From positions 124,001-188,000 of the forward strand of contig JBKEDC010000012.1 in assembly GCA_047975205.1 (NCBI GenBank): DNA of 64,000 bases. Direction: 5' to 3'. Below are positions 53,894-62,453 of this stretch, in pieces (the stretch's first letter is position 1; every line of letters starts with the position of its first letter). Position numbers and translations under genes: made by a program. The notes under the pieces were generated by a model that worked only from the letters and a program-made list of their open reading frames with translations, ran no database searches and was not told the origin of the DNA. Origin of the DNA: JBKEDC01 sp047975205. GTDB taxonomy: Bacteria; Bacteroidota; Bacteroidia; Bacteroidales; Prolixibacteraceae.

Positions 53894-54565
53894 ATGACAA
53901 CTTCCGATTACTTAAACAATTTTTTCTTAGGATATCTTCCTTATATATCACTCGGTGTGTTTGTTGCAGGCTTGCTATATCGCATATATCATCGTAACAA
54001 TACCATACAAGTAACCTCCTCGCAGTTTATAAGCAAGGATAAGACAATTTTCTGGGGAAGCACCTTGTTTCATTATGCCATTATCATGGTTTTCTTCGGA
54101 CATATTTTCGGCTTGCTTGCTCCCGAATGGATGTACCGCTGGTTAATGACTAATGAAACAAAACGAATGTTGGCAATCGTCATGGGTGGATTGTCGGGCG
54201 GCGTGGCATTAATTGGGGTTGCGATGTTAACTTACAGACGCTTTACAAACAAAAAAGTTAAGGCTGCCGGGAAACTACAGGATTATCTAATAGTATCGCT
54301 GATTCTAATACAAATAGCTCTCGGGTTGTGGGGAACATATATAACCTCCCAATCTCCACTTGAAGATTATATTGCAATGGAACATTGGGCGCAAGGTTTG
54401 GTAATATTCAAACCTGATTCATGGCAACACATAATTGATGCTGACCTAGTTTATAAATTACACATAGTGAATGGATTCTTTATTTGCATCTTATTCCCTT
54501 TCACCAAACTAATACATATGATAATGGTACCTATCAATTACGCAATAGATGGACTTCGTAAATGA
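53894..54565 (+). CDS. narI: Respiratory nitrate reductase gamma subunit
   Basis: Membrane quinol oxidase subunit holding two b haems, passing electrons to NarH. The 223-residue protein has five helices, with candidate haem histidines in STLFHYAIIMVFFGHIFG and in LHIVNGFFICILFPFTKLIHM. It is the last gene of the nitrate cluster. Confidence 0.93.
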   Translation: MTTSDYLNNFFLGYLPYISLGVFVAGLLYRIYHRNNTIQVTSSQFISKDKTIFWGSTLFHYAIIMVFFGHIFGLLAPEWMYRWLMTNETKRMLAIVMGGLSGGVALIGVAMLTYRRFTNKKVKAAGKLQDYLIVSLILIQIALGLWGTYITSQSPLEDYIAMEHWAQGLVIFKPDSWQHIIDADLVYKLHIVNGFFICILFPFTKLIHMIMVPINYAIDGLRK

Positions 54566-54571
54566 GGTCTC

Positions 54572-54790
54572 CTAATATCCGAATTTAATGAAATTTAGAA
54601 TAGAACAAGTAAAAGATTTCCACAGAGAACAGTTTGCTTTTTCGATCGACCATGATGTTGAAGAACTCAGATATTCTGAGAATTTGTAATAATATATCAT
54701 GACTTTGCGTCCAAAATAATTGAAAGCAGTATAGAAGACTTTGTCGCTGAGTTTAGGTTTCAAAATCGGATTTAGTTTTTCATTGCTCAT
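54572..54790 (-). CDS. Orphan 72-codon frame, possible small gene or remnant
   Basis: A minus-strand frame in the gap between narI and the ABC-F gene, beginning MSNEKLNPILKPKLSDKVFY and ending in a cysteine- and serine-rich tail. No family recognised, no -7 box seen upstream. An overlapping 33-codon plus-strand frame (54588-54689) is equally unsupported. Listed because it may mark the decayed edge of the nitrate island. Confidence 0.25.
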   Translation of the reverse strand: MSNEKLNPILKPKLSDKVFYTAFNYFGRKVMIYYYKFSEYLSSSTSWSIEKANCSLWKSFTCSILNFIKFGY

Positions 54791-54799
54791 TCTATTGTT

Positions 54800-54807
54800 T
54801 ATCTTTG
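54800..54807 (+). promoter_or_regulatory. Bacteroidota-type -7 box for the ABC-F gene
   Basis: TATCTTTG followed by C, exact TAnnTTTG match, 43 bases before the ATG at 54850. A TTTT run 20 bases upstream may stand in for the -33 TTTG. The box argues against a TTG start at 54805. Confidence 0.6.
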
Positions 54808-54849
54808 CTAAACAGTATTAACAGTACTGCGTATTCAAAAACAATAATA

Positions 54850-56727
54850 ATGAGCCAATTACCATATCTACAGGTAGAACAATTATCAAAACGTTTTGCT
54901 GAGAACTATCTATTTCAAGATATATCGTTTACCATATTTAAAGACCAAAAAATAGCTTTAATAGCTAAGAATGGGGCAGGGAAGAGTACTCTTATGGAAA
55001 TTTTGGCAGGGAATGATGTATCTGATTCCGGACAATTAACAATTACAAATGGTGTAAAGATAGGCTATTTGCGTCAGCATCCTGATGTAAATCCGAATAT
55101 TACAGTGCTGGAACAGGCTCTACTCTCTAATAATCCGGCATTAGAGGTAGTTCAAGAATTTGAACAAGCTATAAAACAGAATAATCAATCGGAAATTGAA
55201 CGATTAACCGTGCTCATGGAAGAGCATCAGGCATGGGATTTTGAGGTACGCGTAAAACAAATTCTGTCGCAACTAAAGATTGAAAATTTTAATCAAAAAG
55301 TTGGAGAACTTTCCGGAGGACAACAGAAAAGAGTGGCTTTGGCTAATGTTCTACTTAATGAGCCTGATTTACTCATGTTGGATGAGCCTACCAACCATTT
55401 AGATTTAGAAATGATTGAATGGTTAGAGCAATATTTGGCAAAATCGAAGTGCACACTGTTCATGATTACACACGATCGTTATTTTTTAGATAGGGTTTGT
55501 AATGAAATCATAGAAATAGATGATAATCAGGTGTATTCCTATAAAGGAAATTATAGCTATTATTTGGGAAAACGAGAGGAACGAATAGCTCAACTTCAGG
55601 CTAGTACAGAAAAGGCACAGAACTTGTACCGCACCGAGTTAGAATGGATGCGCAGAATGCCAAAAGCCCGTAGTCATAAGGCAAAATATCGTATTGATCA
55701 GTTCCATGATTTAAAGAAAAAAGCCGGTTTTAGAATTCAAGAAGATAAATTGGAGTTGGGGATATCATCAGCTCGCATGGGAAGTAAGATATTAGAGCTT
55801 GAGAATATTTCTAAATCTTATGGTGATCTCAATCTGATTAATAACTTCACCTACAAATTTCAAAAATTTGAAAAGATAGGCATTGTAGGGAAAAATGGGA
55901 CAGGTAAATCAACCTTTCTCAATGTGATTACCAATCAGATTGCTGCTGATACCGGCAATGTAGATTGGGGGCAAACTATTAATATTGGCTATTATAAGCA
56001 AACAGGTATTGATTTTTCTCCTGCAGATACATTAATCGAAGTGGTGAAAGAAATAGCAGAAGTAATAACCTTTGCCGACGGTTCAAGAATGACGGCCAGT
56101 CAGTTGCTTACTCGATTTTTGTTTCCGCCGGAAACTCAGCATAGTCTAATAGAGAAGTTAAGTGGAGGCGAAAAACGAAGACTTTATCTATGCACGATTT
56201 TAATGCAAAATCCTAATTTTTTAATCTTAGACGAGCCAACTAATGACCTAGATATTATGACGCTTAACGTGCTTGAAGATTACTTGTCGGCATTTGGTGG
56301 GTGCGTAGTGGTGGTATCTCATGATCGTTATTTTATGGATAAAATTGTTGATCATCTTTTTGTGTTCGACGGCAACGGACAAATTAAAGATTTTCCGGGC
56401 AATTATTCTATATATCGAAATTGGGCCGATGAACAAGAGGAACTAAGAAAAGGAAAAACCTCCGTTTCTGAGAAATCTAAAGTTTCGGTTGAAAAACCAA
56501 AGAAAAAAAATGTTATAAAACTAACGTTCAAAGAGAAACGAGAATTAGAACAATTAGAATTAGATATTATTGACTTGGAAGAAGAAAAAGAAAAGTTGGA
56601 GAATCTTATGAATTCGGGAGAATTAAGTTCTCAAGAGCTTTTAGAAAAATCTACATCTTATGCCTCACTTAAAGAGGAATTAGATAAAAAAGAATTACGT
56701 TGGTTGGAATTAAGCGAAAAAGTATAA
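54850..56727 (+). CDS. ABC-F family ATPase (Uup-like)
   Basis: Soluble protein with two ABC ATPase domains and no membrane helices; ABC-F proteins act at the ribosome in translation or antibiotic protection. Walker A motifs are AKNGAGKST and GKNGTGKST, signature motifs LSGGQQKR and LSGGEKRR, and Walker B LLMLDEPTNHLD and FLILDEPTNDLD. A linker with charged helices separates the domains, and a C-terminal coiled coil (about residues 555-625) is Uup-like. The ATG at 54850 gives 625 residues. Confidence 0.92.
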   Translation: MSQLPYLQVEQLSKRFAENYLFQDISFTIFKDQKIALIAKNGAGKSTLMEILAGNDVSDSGQLTITNGVKIGYLRQHPDVNPNITVLEQALLSNNPALEVVQEFEQAIKQNNQSEIERLTVLMEEHQAWDFEVRVKQILSQLKIENFNQKVGELSGGQQKRVALANVLLNEPDLLMLDEPTNHLDLEMIEWLEQYLAKSKCTLFMITHDRYFLDRVCNEIIEIDDNQVYSYKGNYSYYLGKREERIAQLQASTEKAQNLYRTELEWMRRMPKARSHKAKYRIDQFHDLKKKAGFRIQEDKLELGISSARMGSKILELENISKSYGDLNLINNFTYKFQKFEKIGIVGKNGTGKSTFLNVITNQIAADTGNVDWGQTINIGYYKQTGIDFSPADTLIEVVKEIAEVITFADGSRMTASQLLTRFLFPPETQHSLIEKLSGGEKRRLYLCTILMQNPNFLILDEPTNDLDIMTLNVLEDYLSAFGGCVVVVSHDRYFMDKIVDHLFVFDGNGQIKDFPGNYSIYRNWADEQEELRKGKTSVSEKSKVSVEKPKKKNVIKLTFKEKRELEQLELDIIDLEEEKEKLENLMNSGELSSQELLEKSTSYASLKEELDKKELRWLELSEKV

Positions 56728-56937
56728 GTTTTCGCTCAATAACTTTCAATGCTGAATTAAGCATGTTTGTTTTGTAATATTCAATAAAAATGTAATGTTG
56801 TTGTCTATCATTACCGTATTTATGCTTACTTTGCAACTTCGAATCATGTAATATTTACCTCATGAATGCATTCCATAATTTTGTGGTTTCAGGCATTTGA
56901 ATCATAATATAGATATTAAAATTAAGATAATATAAAG

Positions 56938-57942
56938 ATGAAGTTACTAGAACAAATTATCAAAAATGCACAAGAGTATCAAAAACGAATTGTGCTACCT
57001 GAAGGTTCTGAACCACGCACGCTTAGAGCTACTGAGATTATTTTAAAGGAAGGTATCGCTCGCGTAATCTTATTAGGTAACCCGGGTGAAATTAACCAAG
57101 TAGCTGAAGAAATAGGTGTTAATATAAAAGGTGCGGTTATCGTTGACCCTGCTACCGATGAACGTCGCGAAACTTACGCTGATACGATGTGTGAAATTCG
57201 CAAAAGTAAGGGATTAGCAAAAGAAAAAGCACTATCGATGCTTAATGACCCCTTAGTTTTTGCTCCGATGATGATTAAATGCGGAGATGCCGACGGAGAA
57301 GTAGCCGGGGCAATCAACGCTACGGGGGATGTGCTTCGTCCGGCATTTCAATTTGTAAAAACATTGCCCGGAGTAAGTGTTGTTTCCGGTGCATTTTTAA
57401 TGTTTGTAAACGATCCTCATTACGGACATGATGGCATCCTTATATTTGCTGATTGTGCCGTGATGCCTGATCCTAATGAAAAACAGCTAGCCGAGATTGC
57501 TGTTACAACAGCAAAAACAGCGAAAGCTATTGTGGGTATGGATCCACGTGTAGCCATGTTAAGTTTCTCAACCAAAGGATCTGCATCACATCCTTTAGTA
57601 GATAAAATGTCGAGTGCAACCCAAATTGCTCGTGAAATGGATCCTTCATTGAAAGTTGATGGAGAACTACAATTAGATGCAGCTATAATTCCGGAGGTGG
57701 CCAAATTAAAAGCTCCTGAAAGTGAAGTCGCCGGTCATGCCAACATCTTGGTATTCCCCGGATTGGAGGCTGCAAATATAGGTTATAAACTTGTGCAACG
57801 CCTAGCCGGAGCTGAAGCTATAGGACCAATTCTTCAAGGTATGGCAGCTCCGATAAATGACTTATCTCGCGGTTGTTCTGTAACCGACATTGTAAATTTG
57901 GTTGCTATTACAACTAATCAAGCTGCAGCAAAGAACGAATAA
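56938..57942 (+). CDS. pta: Phosphate acetyltransferase
   Basis: Makes acetyl phosphate from acetyl-CoA. The 334-residue protein is the short catalytic form without an N-terminal regulatory domain. Family segments are RIVLPEGSEPRTLRA, GDADGEVAGAINATGDVLRPA, SFSTKGSASHP and GELQLDAAIIPEVA. First gene of pta, dehydrogenase-like, ackA with spacers of 14 and 1 bases. Confidence 0.96.
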   Translation: MKLLEQIIKNAQEYQKRIVLPEGSEPRTLRATEIILKEGIARVILLGNPGEINQVAEEIGVNIKGAVIVDPATDERRETYADTMCEIRKSKGLAKEKALSMLNDPLVFAPMMIKCGDADGEVAGAINATGDVLRPAFQFVKTLPGVSVVSGAFLMFVNDPHYGHDGILIFADCAVMPDPNEKQLAEIAVTTAKTAKAIVGMDPRVAMLSFSTKGSASHPLVDKMSSATQIAREMDPSLKVDGELQLDAAIIPEVAKLKAPESEVAGHANILVFPGLEAANIGYKLVQRLAGAEAIGPILQGMAAPINDLSRGCSVTDIVNLVAITTNQAAAKNE

Positions 57943-57956
57943 ATTAGTTAAATTTT

Positions 57957-58922
57957 ATGTCTAAAGAAATAATTGAAGCCATTGAGGAATTTGGCTTGGT
58001 AAAGAAGGGTAAGTCTCAAAGCCTTTTCTCTAAAATTGGAGTTGTTGGTTGTGGTGCTGTAGGACAAAGCATCGCTCGTGTAGCCAGTACCTATGGCATC
58101 GAAGTAGTCTTTATTGAAGTATCGGAAGAGCGCATTAAAGAATCATTTGCTGGAATCGAAAAAGTTCTCGATGAGAGAATTGCAGGATGGGGTATTACAA
58201 CCGGAGAAAAAAGAGCTATTTTATCAAGAATAGATGGAACAACAGAATACACCAAACTAAAAGGTTGCGACTTTGTAATTGAAGCAATTCGAGCAGTAGA
58301 TCGTGGAGGAAGATTAGAACAACGCAAGGCAATTTTTAAAAAGATTGAAGCTGTAGTTTCTCCGGAGTGTATTATTGCTACTAATTCTACAACCATAGTG
58401 ATAACTGAGTTATCTGCCGACTTGGAACATAAAGAGAGATGCGTAAGCTTACATTATCTGACTTCATCGCGTGATGCAAAAATGGTTGAAGTAGTTAAAG
58501 GATTATATACTTCCGATTTAACCTACGATCGAGTTTGCACTTTTGTAAATATGATTAATCGTAAACCTATTCCTGTTGCAGAATCAGCCGGTCTAATCAT
58601 TGTCCGCATGTTTATAGTTTCATTAAATGAAGCTTGTGAAATGCTCATGGAAGGAGTGAGCTCAATTAAAAATATTGATGAAAGTATGCATATCGGTTTT
58701 GGCATGCGTATAAGCCCTTTTGAATTAGCCGATCATATGGGATTGGATAAGGTTGTCCGTTGGATGGATAATTTATACAATGAATTTGGAGATGTAAAAT
58801 ATAAACCGTCACCTTACATTAAAAGATTGGTTCGTGCTAAACAACTAGGAATGTGTACCGGTAAAGGATTTTATATTTATGATGAAGACAGTAACATCGT
58901 TAAACCTATAGACGAAATTTAA
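57957..58922 (+). CDS. 3-hydroxyacyl-CoA dehydrogenase-like protein lacking a catalytic asparagine
   Basis: A 321-residue protein of the 3-hydroxyacyl-CoA dehydrogenase family, N-terminal NAD domain with GCGAVG (residues 31-36) and C-terminal helical domain. Compared with the Ser137-His158-Glu170-Asn208 set of the human enzyme, S144, H166 and E178 are kept with the right spacing, but the asparagine position is V216 (AGLIIVRM instead of GFxxNR), and the HFFNP motif reads HYLTS. Activity as a normal dehydrogenase is therefore doubtful. It is wedged between pta and ackA, so a role in acyl-CoA or butyrate metabolism or in regulation is possible. Confidence 0.82.
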   Translation: MSKEIIEAIEEFGLVKKGKSQSLFSKIGVVGCGAVGQSIARVASTYGIEVVFIEVSEERIKESFAGIEKVLDERIAGWGITTGEKRAILSRIDGTTEYTKLKGCDFVIEAIRAVDRGGRLEQRKAIFKKIEAVVSPECIIATNSTTIVITELSADLEHKERCVSLHYLTSSRDAKMVEVVKGLYTSDLTYDRVCTFVNMINRKPIPVAESAGLIIVRMFIVSLNEACEMLMEGVSSIKNIDESMHIGFGMRISPFELADHMGLDKVVRWMDNLYNEFGDVKYKPSPYIKRLVRAKQLGMCTGKGFYIYDEDSNIVKPIDEI

Positions 58923-58923
58923 A

Positions 58924-60129
58924 ATGAAGGTACTAGTATTAAACTGCGGCAGCAGTTCTATAAAATATCAACTTTTCAATATGACCGACCAACATGTTAT
59001 TGCTAAGGGAGGTATTGAAAAGATTGGAATGAAAGGTTCTTTTCTAAAACATAAAACGGAAGATGGTCGATCAATCTTATTTGAAGGAGAGATTCTAGAT
59101 CATAAGGCAGGTATTGAGTATATTCTTGGCGTATTAAGTAGCAATAAGTATGGTTGTATTAAATCCTTTGACGAAATTGATGCAGTAGGACATCGTGTTG
59201 TTCACGGAGGTGAATTTTTCAGTTCTTCAGAATTCATTACTGATGAAGTGATTGATGCCTTAGTACAATGTACAAGCTTAGCTCCGCTACATAATCCACC
59301 CAACATTAAAGGAATTGAAGCTATTGAAGAACTGATACCCGGAATTCCTCAAGTAGGAGTATTCGATACAGCTTTTCATCAAACAATGGAACCTAAGGCT
59401 TATATCTATGGTATTCCTAGATCGTTATATGAAAAATATGGCATCCGTCGATATGGTTTTCATGGGACGAGTCATCGTTATGTTTCTCGTCGTGCTTGCG
59501 AAATGGTGAGCAAAGACTACGAAAATTCAAAAGTTATCTGCTGTCATCTGGGAAATGGGGCATCTATTGCTGCCGTTAAGAATGGTAAATCTGTTGATAC
59601 GTCAATGGGATTTACACCTCTTGAAGGATTAATAATGGGAACTCGCTCAGGTGATCTTGATGTTGGTGCAGCAACTTTTATCATGGAAAAAGAACAGATT
59701 GGTAAAAAATCACTAGATACTTTGCTAAATAAACATTCCGGAATGCTCGGACTTACAGGAATCTCATCTGATATGCGAGAAGTCCGCCAGGCAGCTTTAG
59801 ACGGAAATGACAGAGCTATTCAGGCATTAGAAGTTTACTGCTATAAAATCAAAAAGTATATTGGTTCGTATATTGCAGCAATGGGTGGTGTAGATATTGT
59901 GTTATTTACCGGAGGTATAGGCGAATTTGCAGAGTACATTCGAGAGGATGTTTGTAAAGAGATGGAGTATCTAGGAATAGATATTGATCTTTCAAAAAAT
60001 AAATCAATTTATGGTACGGAAGGTGTTATTAGCTCTGACGCATCAAAAGTTGATGTGTTAGTAGTACCGACTGATGAAGAATTGATGATTGCATTAGACA
60101 CACAAAAAATTGTATCTGAAAGAAATTAA
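58924..60129 (+). CDS. ackA: Acetate kinase
   Basis: Makes ATP and acetate from acetyl phosphate. ASKHA signatures are the N-terminal LVLNCGSSSIKYQLF, the GHRVVHGGEFF region, FDTAFHQTM, the FHGTSHRYVS signature, CHLGNGASIAAV and FTGGIGEFAE. The 401-residue length is normal. Followed by a strong terminator. Confidence 0.97.
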   Translation: MKVLVLNCGSSSIKYQLFNMTDQHVIAKGGIEKIGMKGSFLKHKTEDGRSILFEGEILDHKAGIEYILGVLSSNKYGCIKSFDEIDAVGHRVVHGGEFFSSSEFITDEVIDALVQCTSLAPLHNPPNIKGIEAIEELIPGIPQVGVFDTAFHQTMEPKAYIYGIPRSLYEKYGIRRYGFHGTSHRYVSRRACEMVSKDYENSKVICCHLGNGASIAAVKNGKSVDTSMGFTPLEGLIMGTRSGDLDVGAATFIMEKEQIGKKSLDTLLNKHSGMLGLTGISSDMREVRQAALDGNDRAIQALEVYCYKIKKYIGSYIAAMGGVDIVLFTGGIGEFAEYIREDVCKEMEYLGIDIDLSKNKSIYGTEGVISSDASKVDVLVVPTDEELMIALDTQKIVSERN

Positions 60130-60155
60130 TCAAAACTTTCTTTCATAATATTTTC

Positions 60156-60190
60156 AAAAAATCCGATGTATTTGCATCGGATTTTTTATT
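60156..60190 (+). terminator. Rho-independent terminator of pta-ackA
   Basis: Perfect 13-bp arms AAAAAATCCGATG / CATCGGATTTTTT with a 6-base loop, then further T-rich sequence. Confidence 0.94.
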
Positions 60191-60217
60191 TTGCAATAAA
60201 ATAGCAATAAAAATAAG

Positions 60218-61426
60218 ATGATGAGTCCCTATATATTTGTAACGTCACTATGCATTGTTATAATAGTGTCCTTTCTATTTAATCAACTGGCGAAAAAAAC
60301 TAATATTCCAAGTGTATTAATGCTCATTCTCCTAGGCATGGGCATAAAGGTATTACTTAGCTATTTTGGGATTGAACCCGAATATTTTGATACTCTTGAG
60401 ATACTCGGTATAGTCGGACTTATTATGATAGTTCTGGAAGCTGCTCTTGATTTAAAACTCAGTAAAGACAAATGGCCCATTATTTGGAAGTCATTCACAA
60501 TTGCTTTCTTTTCACTAGCGGCAACTTCTATATTAATAACATGGATTATCCAATTATTCGTTCAGAATATAGGATTCTTGCCGGCTCTAATCCATGCTAT
60601 ACCATTTTCTATAATGAGCTCAGCCATTATTATTCCAAGTGTAGGAAATTTAAGCAAATATAAGCGTGAGTTCATGATATATGAGAGCACATTTTCTGAT
60701 ATCTTAGGTATTATGCTTTTCTACTTTTTAATAGATAATTATGAGTTAGATAGTGTAGGACATATGATGATAAAATTGGGAAGTAATATATTCCTTACAA
60801 CTATTCTGGCAATATTACTTAGTTATGGATTGCTATTAATCATTCAAAACATAAAGGGGCAAGCTAAATTCTTTTTGTTTTTATCTGTATTAGTTCTAAT
60901 GTACGCTGTAGCAAAGATGTTCCATTTATCATCCCTACTTATTATTCTGATGTTCGGGCTATTATTAAGTAATTATAAATTACTCACTTTCGGTAAGTTC
61001 AGAAAGTGGCTGAAAGATGATGCTATCGATAATGTGTTTGATAATTTTAATATGATTACCATAGAGACATCATTTTTAGTAAGGACGTTTTTTTTCGTAG
61101 TATTTGGCATCAGTCTATCTCTTGACTCCTTATCAAATCTCTCTGTATGGGTAATGAGTGGAGCCTTTATTCTTGTAATGTTCTTGATTAGAGTTCTAAG
61201 TTTTAGTGTATTTGACAGGAAAGATATGATACCGCAAGTATTTTTGGCTCCTAGAGGATTAATATCAATTTTACTGTTTTATGCTATACCTGAAAATTTT
61301 CATACAACAGACTTCCCCGGAAGCGGGGCCCTGCTAATTGTTATCTTGAGTTCAAGTATTATCATGGCAGTCGGGCTGATAATCGACAAAAGTAGAGAGG
61401 AGAGAGGTAGGATAAATCGAGATTAG
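60218..61426 (+). CDS. Cation:proton antiporter (CPA family)
   Basis: A 402-residue, roughly twelve-helix Na+ or K+/H+ antiporter. The ion-site helix contains ESTFSDILGIMLFY with the conserved acidic residues, and the late helix APRGLISILLFYAIPE resembles the arginine-containing helix of NhaP-type exchangers. No cytoplasmic TrkA domain follows. Substrate ion not determinable. Stands alone after the ackA terminator. Confidence 0.87.
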   Translation: MMSPYIFVTSLCIVIIVSFLFNQLAKKTNIPSVLMLILLGMGIKVLLSYFGIEPEYFDTLEILGIVGLIMIVLEAALDLKLSKDKWPIIWKSFTIAFFSLAATSILITWIIQLFVQNIGFLPALIHAIPFSIMSSAIIIPSVGNLSKYKREFMIYESTFSDILGIMLFYFLIDNYELDSVGHMMIKLGSNIFLTTILAILLSYGLLLIIQNIKGQAKFFLFLSVLVLMYAVAKMFHLSSLLIILMFGLLLSNYKLLTFGKFRKWLKDDAIDNVFDNFNMITIETSFLVRTFFFVVFGISLSLDSLSNLSVWVMSGAFILVMFLIRVLSFSVFDRKDMIPQVFLAPRGLISILLFYAIPENFHTTDFPGSGALLIVILSSSIIMAVGLIIDKSREERGRINRD

Positions 61427-61435
61427 ATGTTCCTA

Positions 61436-61472
61436 TAAAAGGGCTGCATATTTTGAAATATACAACCTTTTA
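61436..61472. terminator. Imperfect bidirectional terminator between the antiporter and metA
   Basis: Stem TAAAAGG/CCTTTTA continued by an imperfect CATATTT/AAATATA stem, between two converging genes. Confidence 0.65.
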
Positions 61473-61481
61473 CAATAAAAA

Positions 61482-62399
61482 TTATTTGATATTCCGTATG
61501 TCAAATGGCGTCTTCTGATATACGTAGTAATTCAACCAATTGGTGAATAATAAGTTAGAACCCGAACGCCAACTTAGCACCGGCTCCTCATTCGGATTAT
61601 TGTTCGGATAATAATTATCAGGTAACTGAATAGAAAGTCCTTTAGCCAGATCCCGTTTATATTCTGTGTCTAATGTTCGTCGGGAATATTCTGAATGTCC
61701 GGATGCGAAAAACTGACGACCATCCTTACTCATAACTAGATTTACTCCTGCAGTATCTGATATAGATACAATTTCTAAAGATTCAATTTGTTCAATATCA
61801 CACCTTCTAACTTCAGTATGGCGAGAGTGCGGAACCTGATAAAAATCATCAAACCCTCGAAATATAGGAATACGATTATCCTTTATCTCACAAGAATATA
61901 CACCGAATATTTTCTTATCTAGCGGATACTTTGGTATTTTATAGAAATGATGCAATGCAGCTTGAGATGCCCAACAAATAAATAGAGAAGACATGGCATT
62001 GGTAGTTGACCAATTCATAATCTCTTTTAATTCATTCCAATAAGACACTTCTTCAAACTCTAAATGTTCTACAGGTGCACCGGTGATGATTAATCCATCA
62101 TACTTTTCATGTTTAATTTCATCAAATGTCTTATAGAATGCAGTAATATGTTCTGCTGAAGTATTACTATGTGTATGATTTTTTATTTTTATGAAGTCAA
62201 TTTTAATTTGAAGAGGTGTATTTGAAAGCACTCTTAATAAATCTGTTTCCGTAGCAATCTTTAATGGCATTAAGTTTAGAATAGCAATTTTCAGTGGACG
62301 AATATCTTGGCTATTCGCTCTAGATTCATCGATGACAAATATATTCTCTTTTTGGAGCAATTCAATAGCCGGCAATTTATCTGGAATATTTAAAGGCAT
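61482..62399 (-). CDS. metA: Homoserine O-acetyltransferase (MetA family)
   Basis: Activates homoserine for methionine synthesis. Catalytic C142 (LFICWASQ) and H235 (ASGHSEY) match family numbering. Residue 111 is glutamate (GAPVE), which in this family marks use of acetyl-CoA; the Escherichia coli succinyl enzyme has glycine. The product, O-acetylhomoserine, is exactly the substrate of the adjacent metY. 305 residues, normal length. Confidence 0.93.
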   Translation of the reverse strand: MPLNIPDKLPAIELLQKENIFVIDESRANSQDIRPLKIAILNLMPLKIATETDLLRVLSNTPLQIKIDFIKIKNHTHSNTSAEHITAFYKTFDEIKHEKYDGLIITGAPVEHLEFEEVSYWNELKEIMNWSTTNAMSSLFICWASQAALHHFYKIPKYPLDKKIFGVYSCEIKDNRIPIFRGFDDFYQVPHSRHTEVRRCDIEQIESLEIVSISDTAGVNLVMSKDGRQFFASGHSEYSRRTLDTEYKRDLAKGLSIQLPDNYYPNNNPNEEPVLSWRSGSNLLFTNWLNYYVYQKTPFDIRNIK

Positions 62400-62453
62400 G
62401 AAATCTTTATTTAATGTGTCTATATTCTAAAGATTAAACTTTATATGTTTAAA

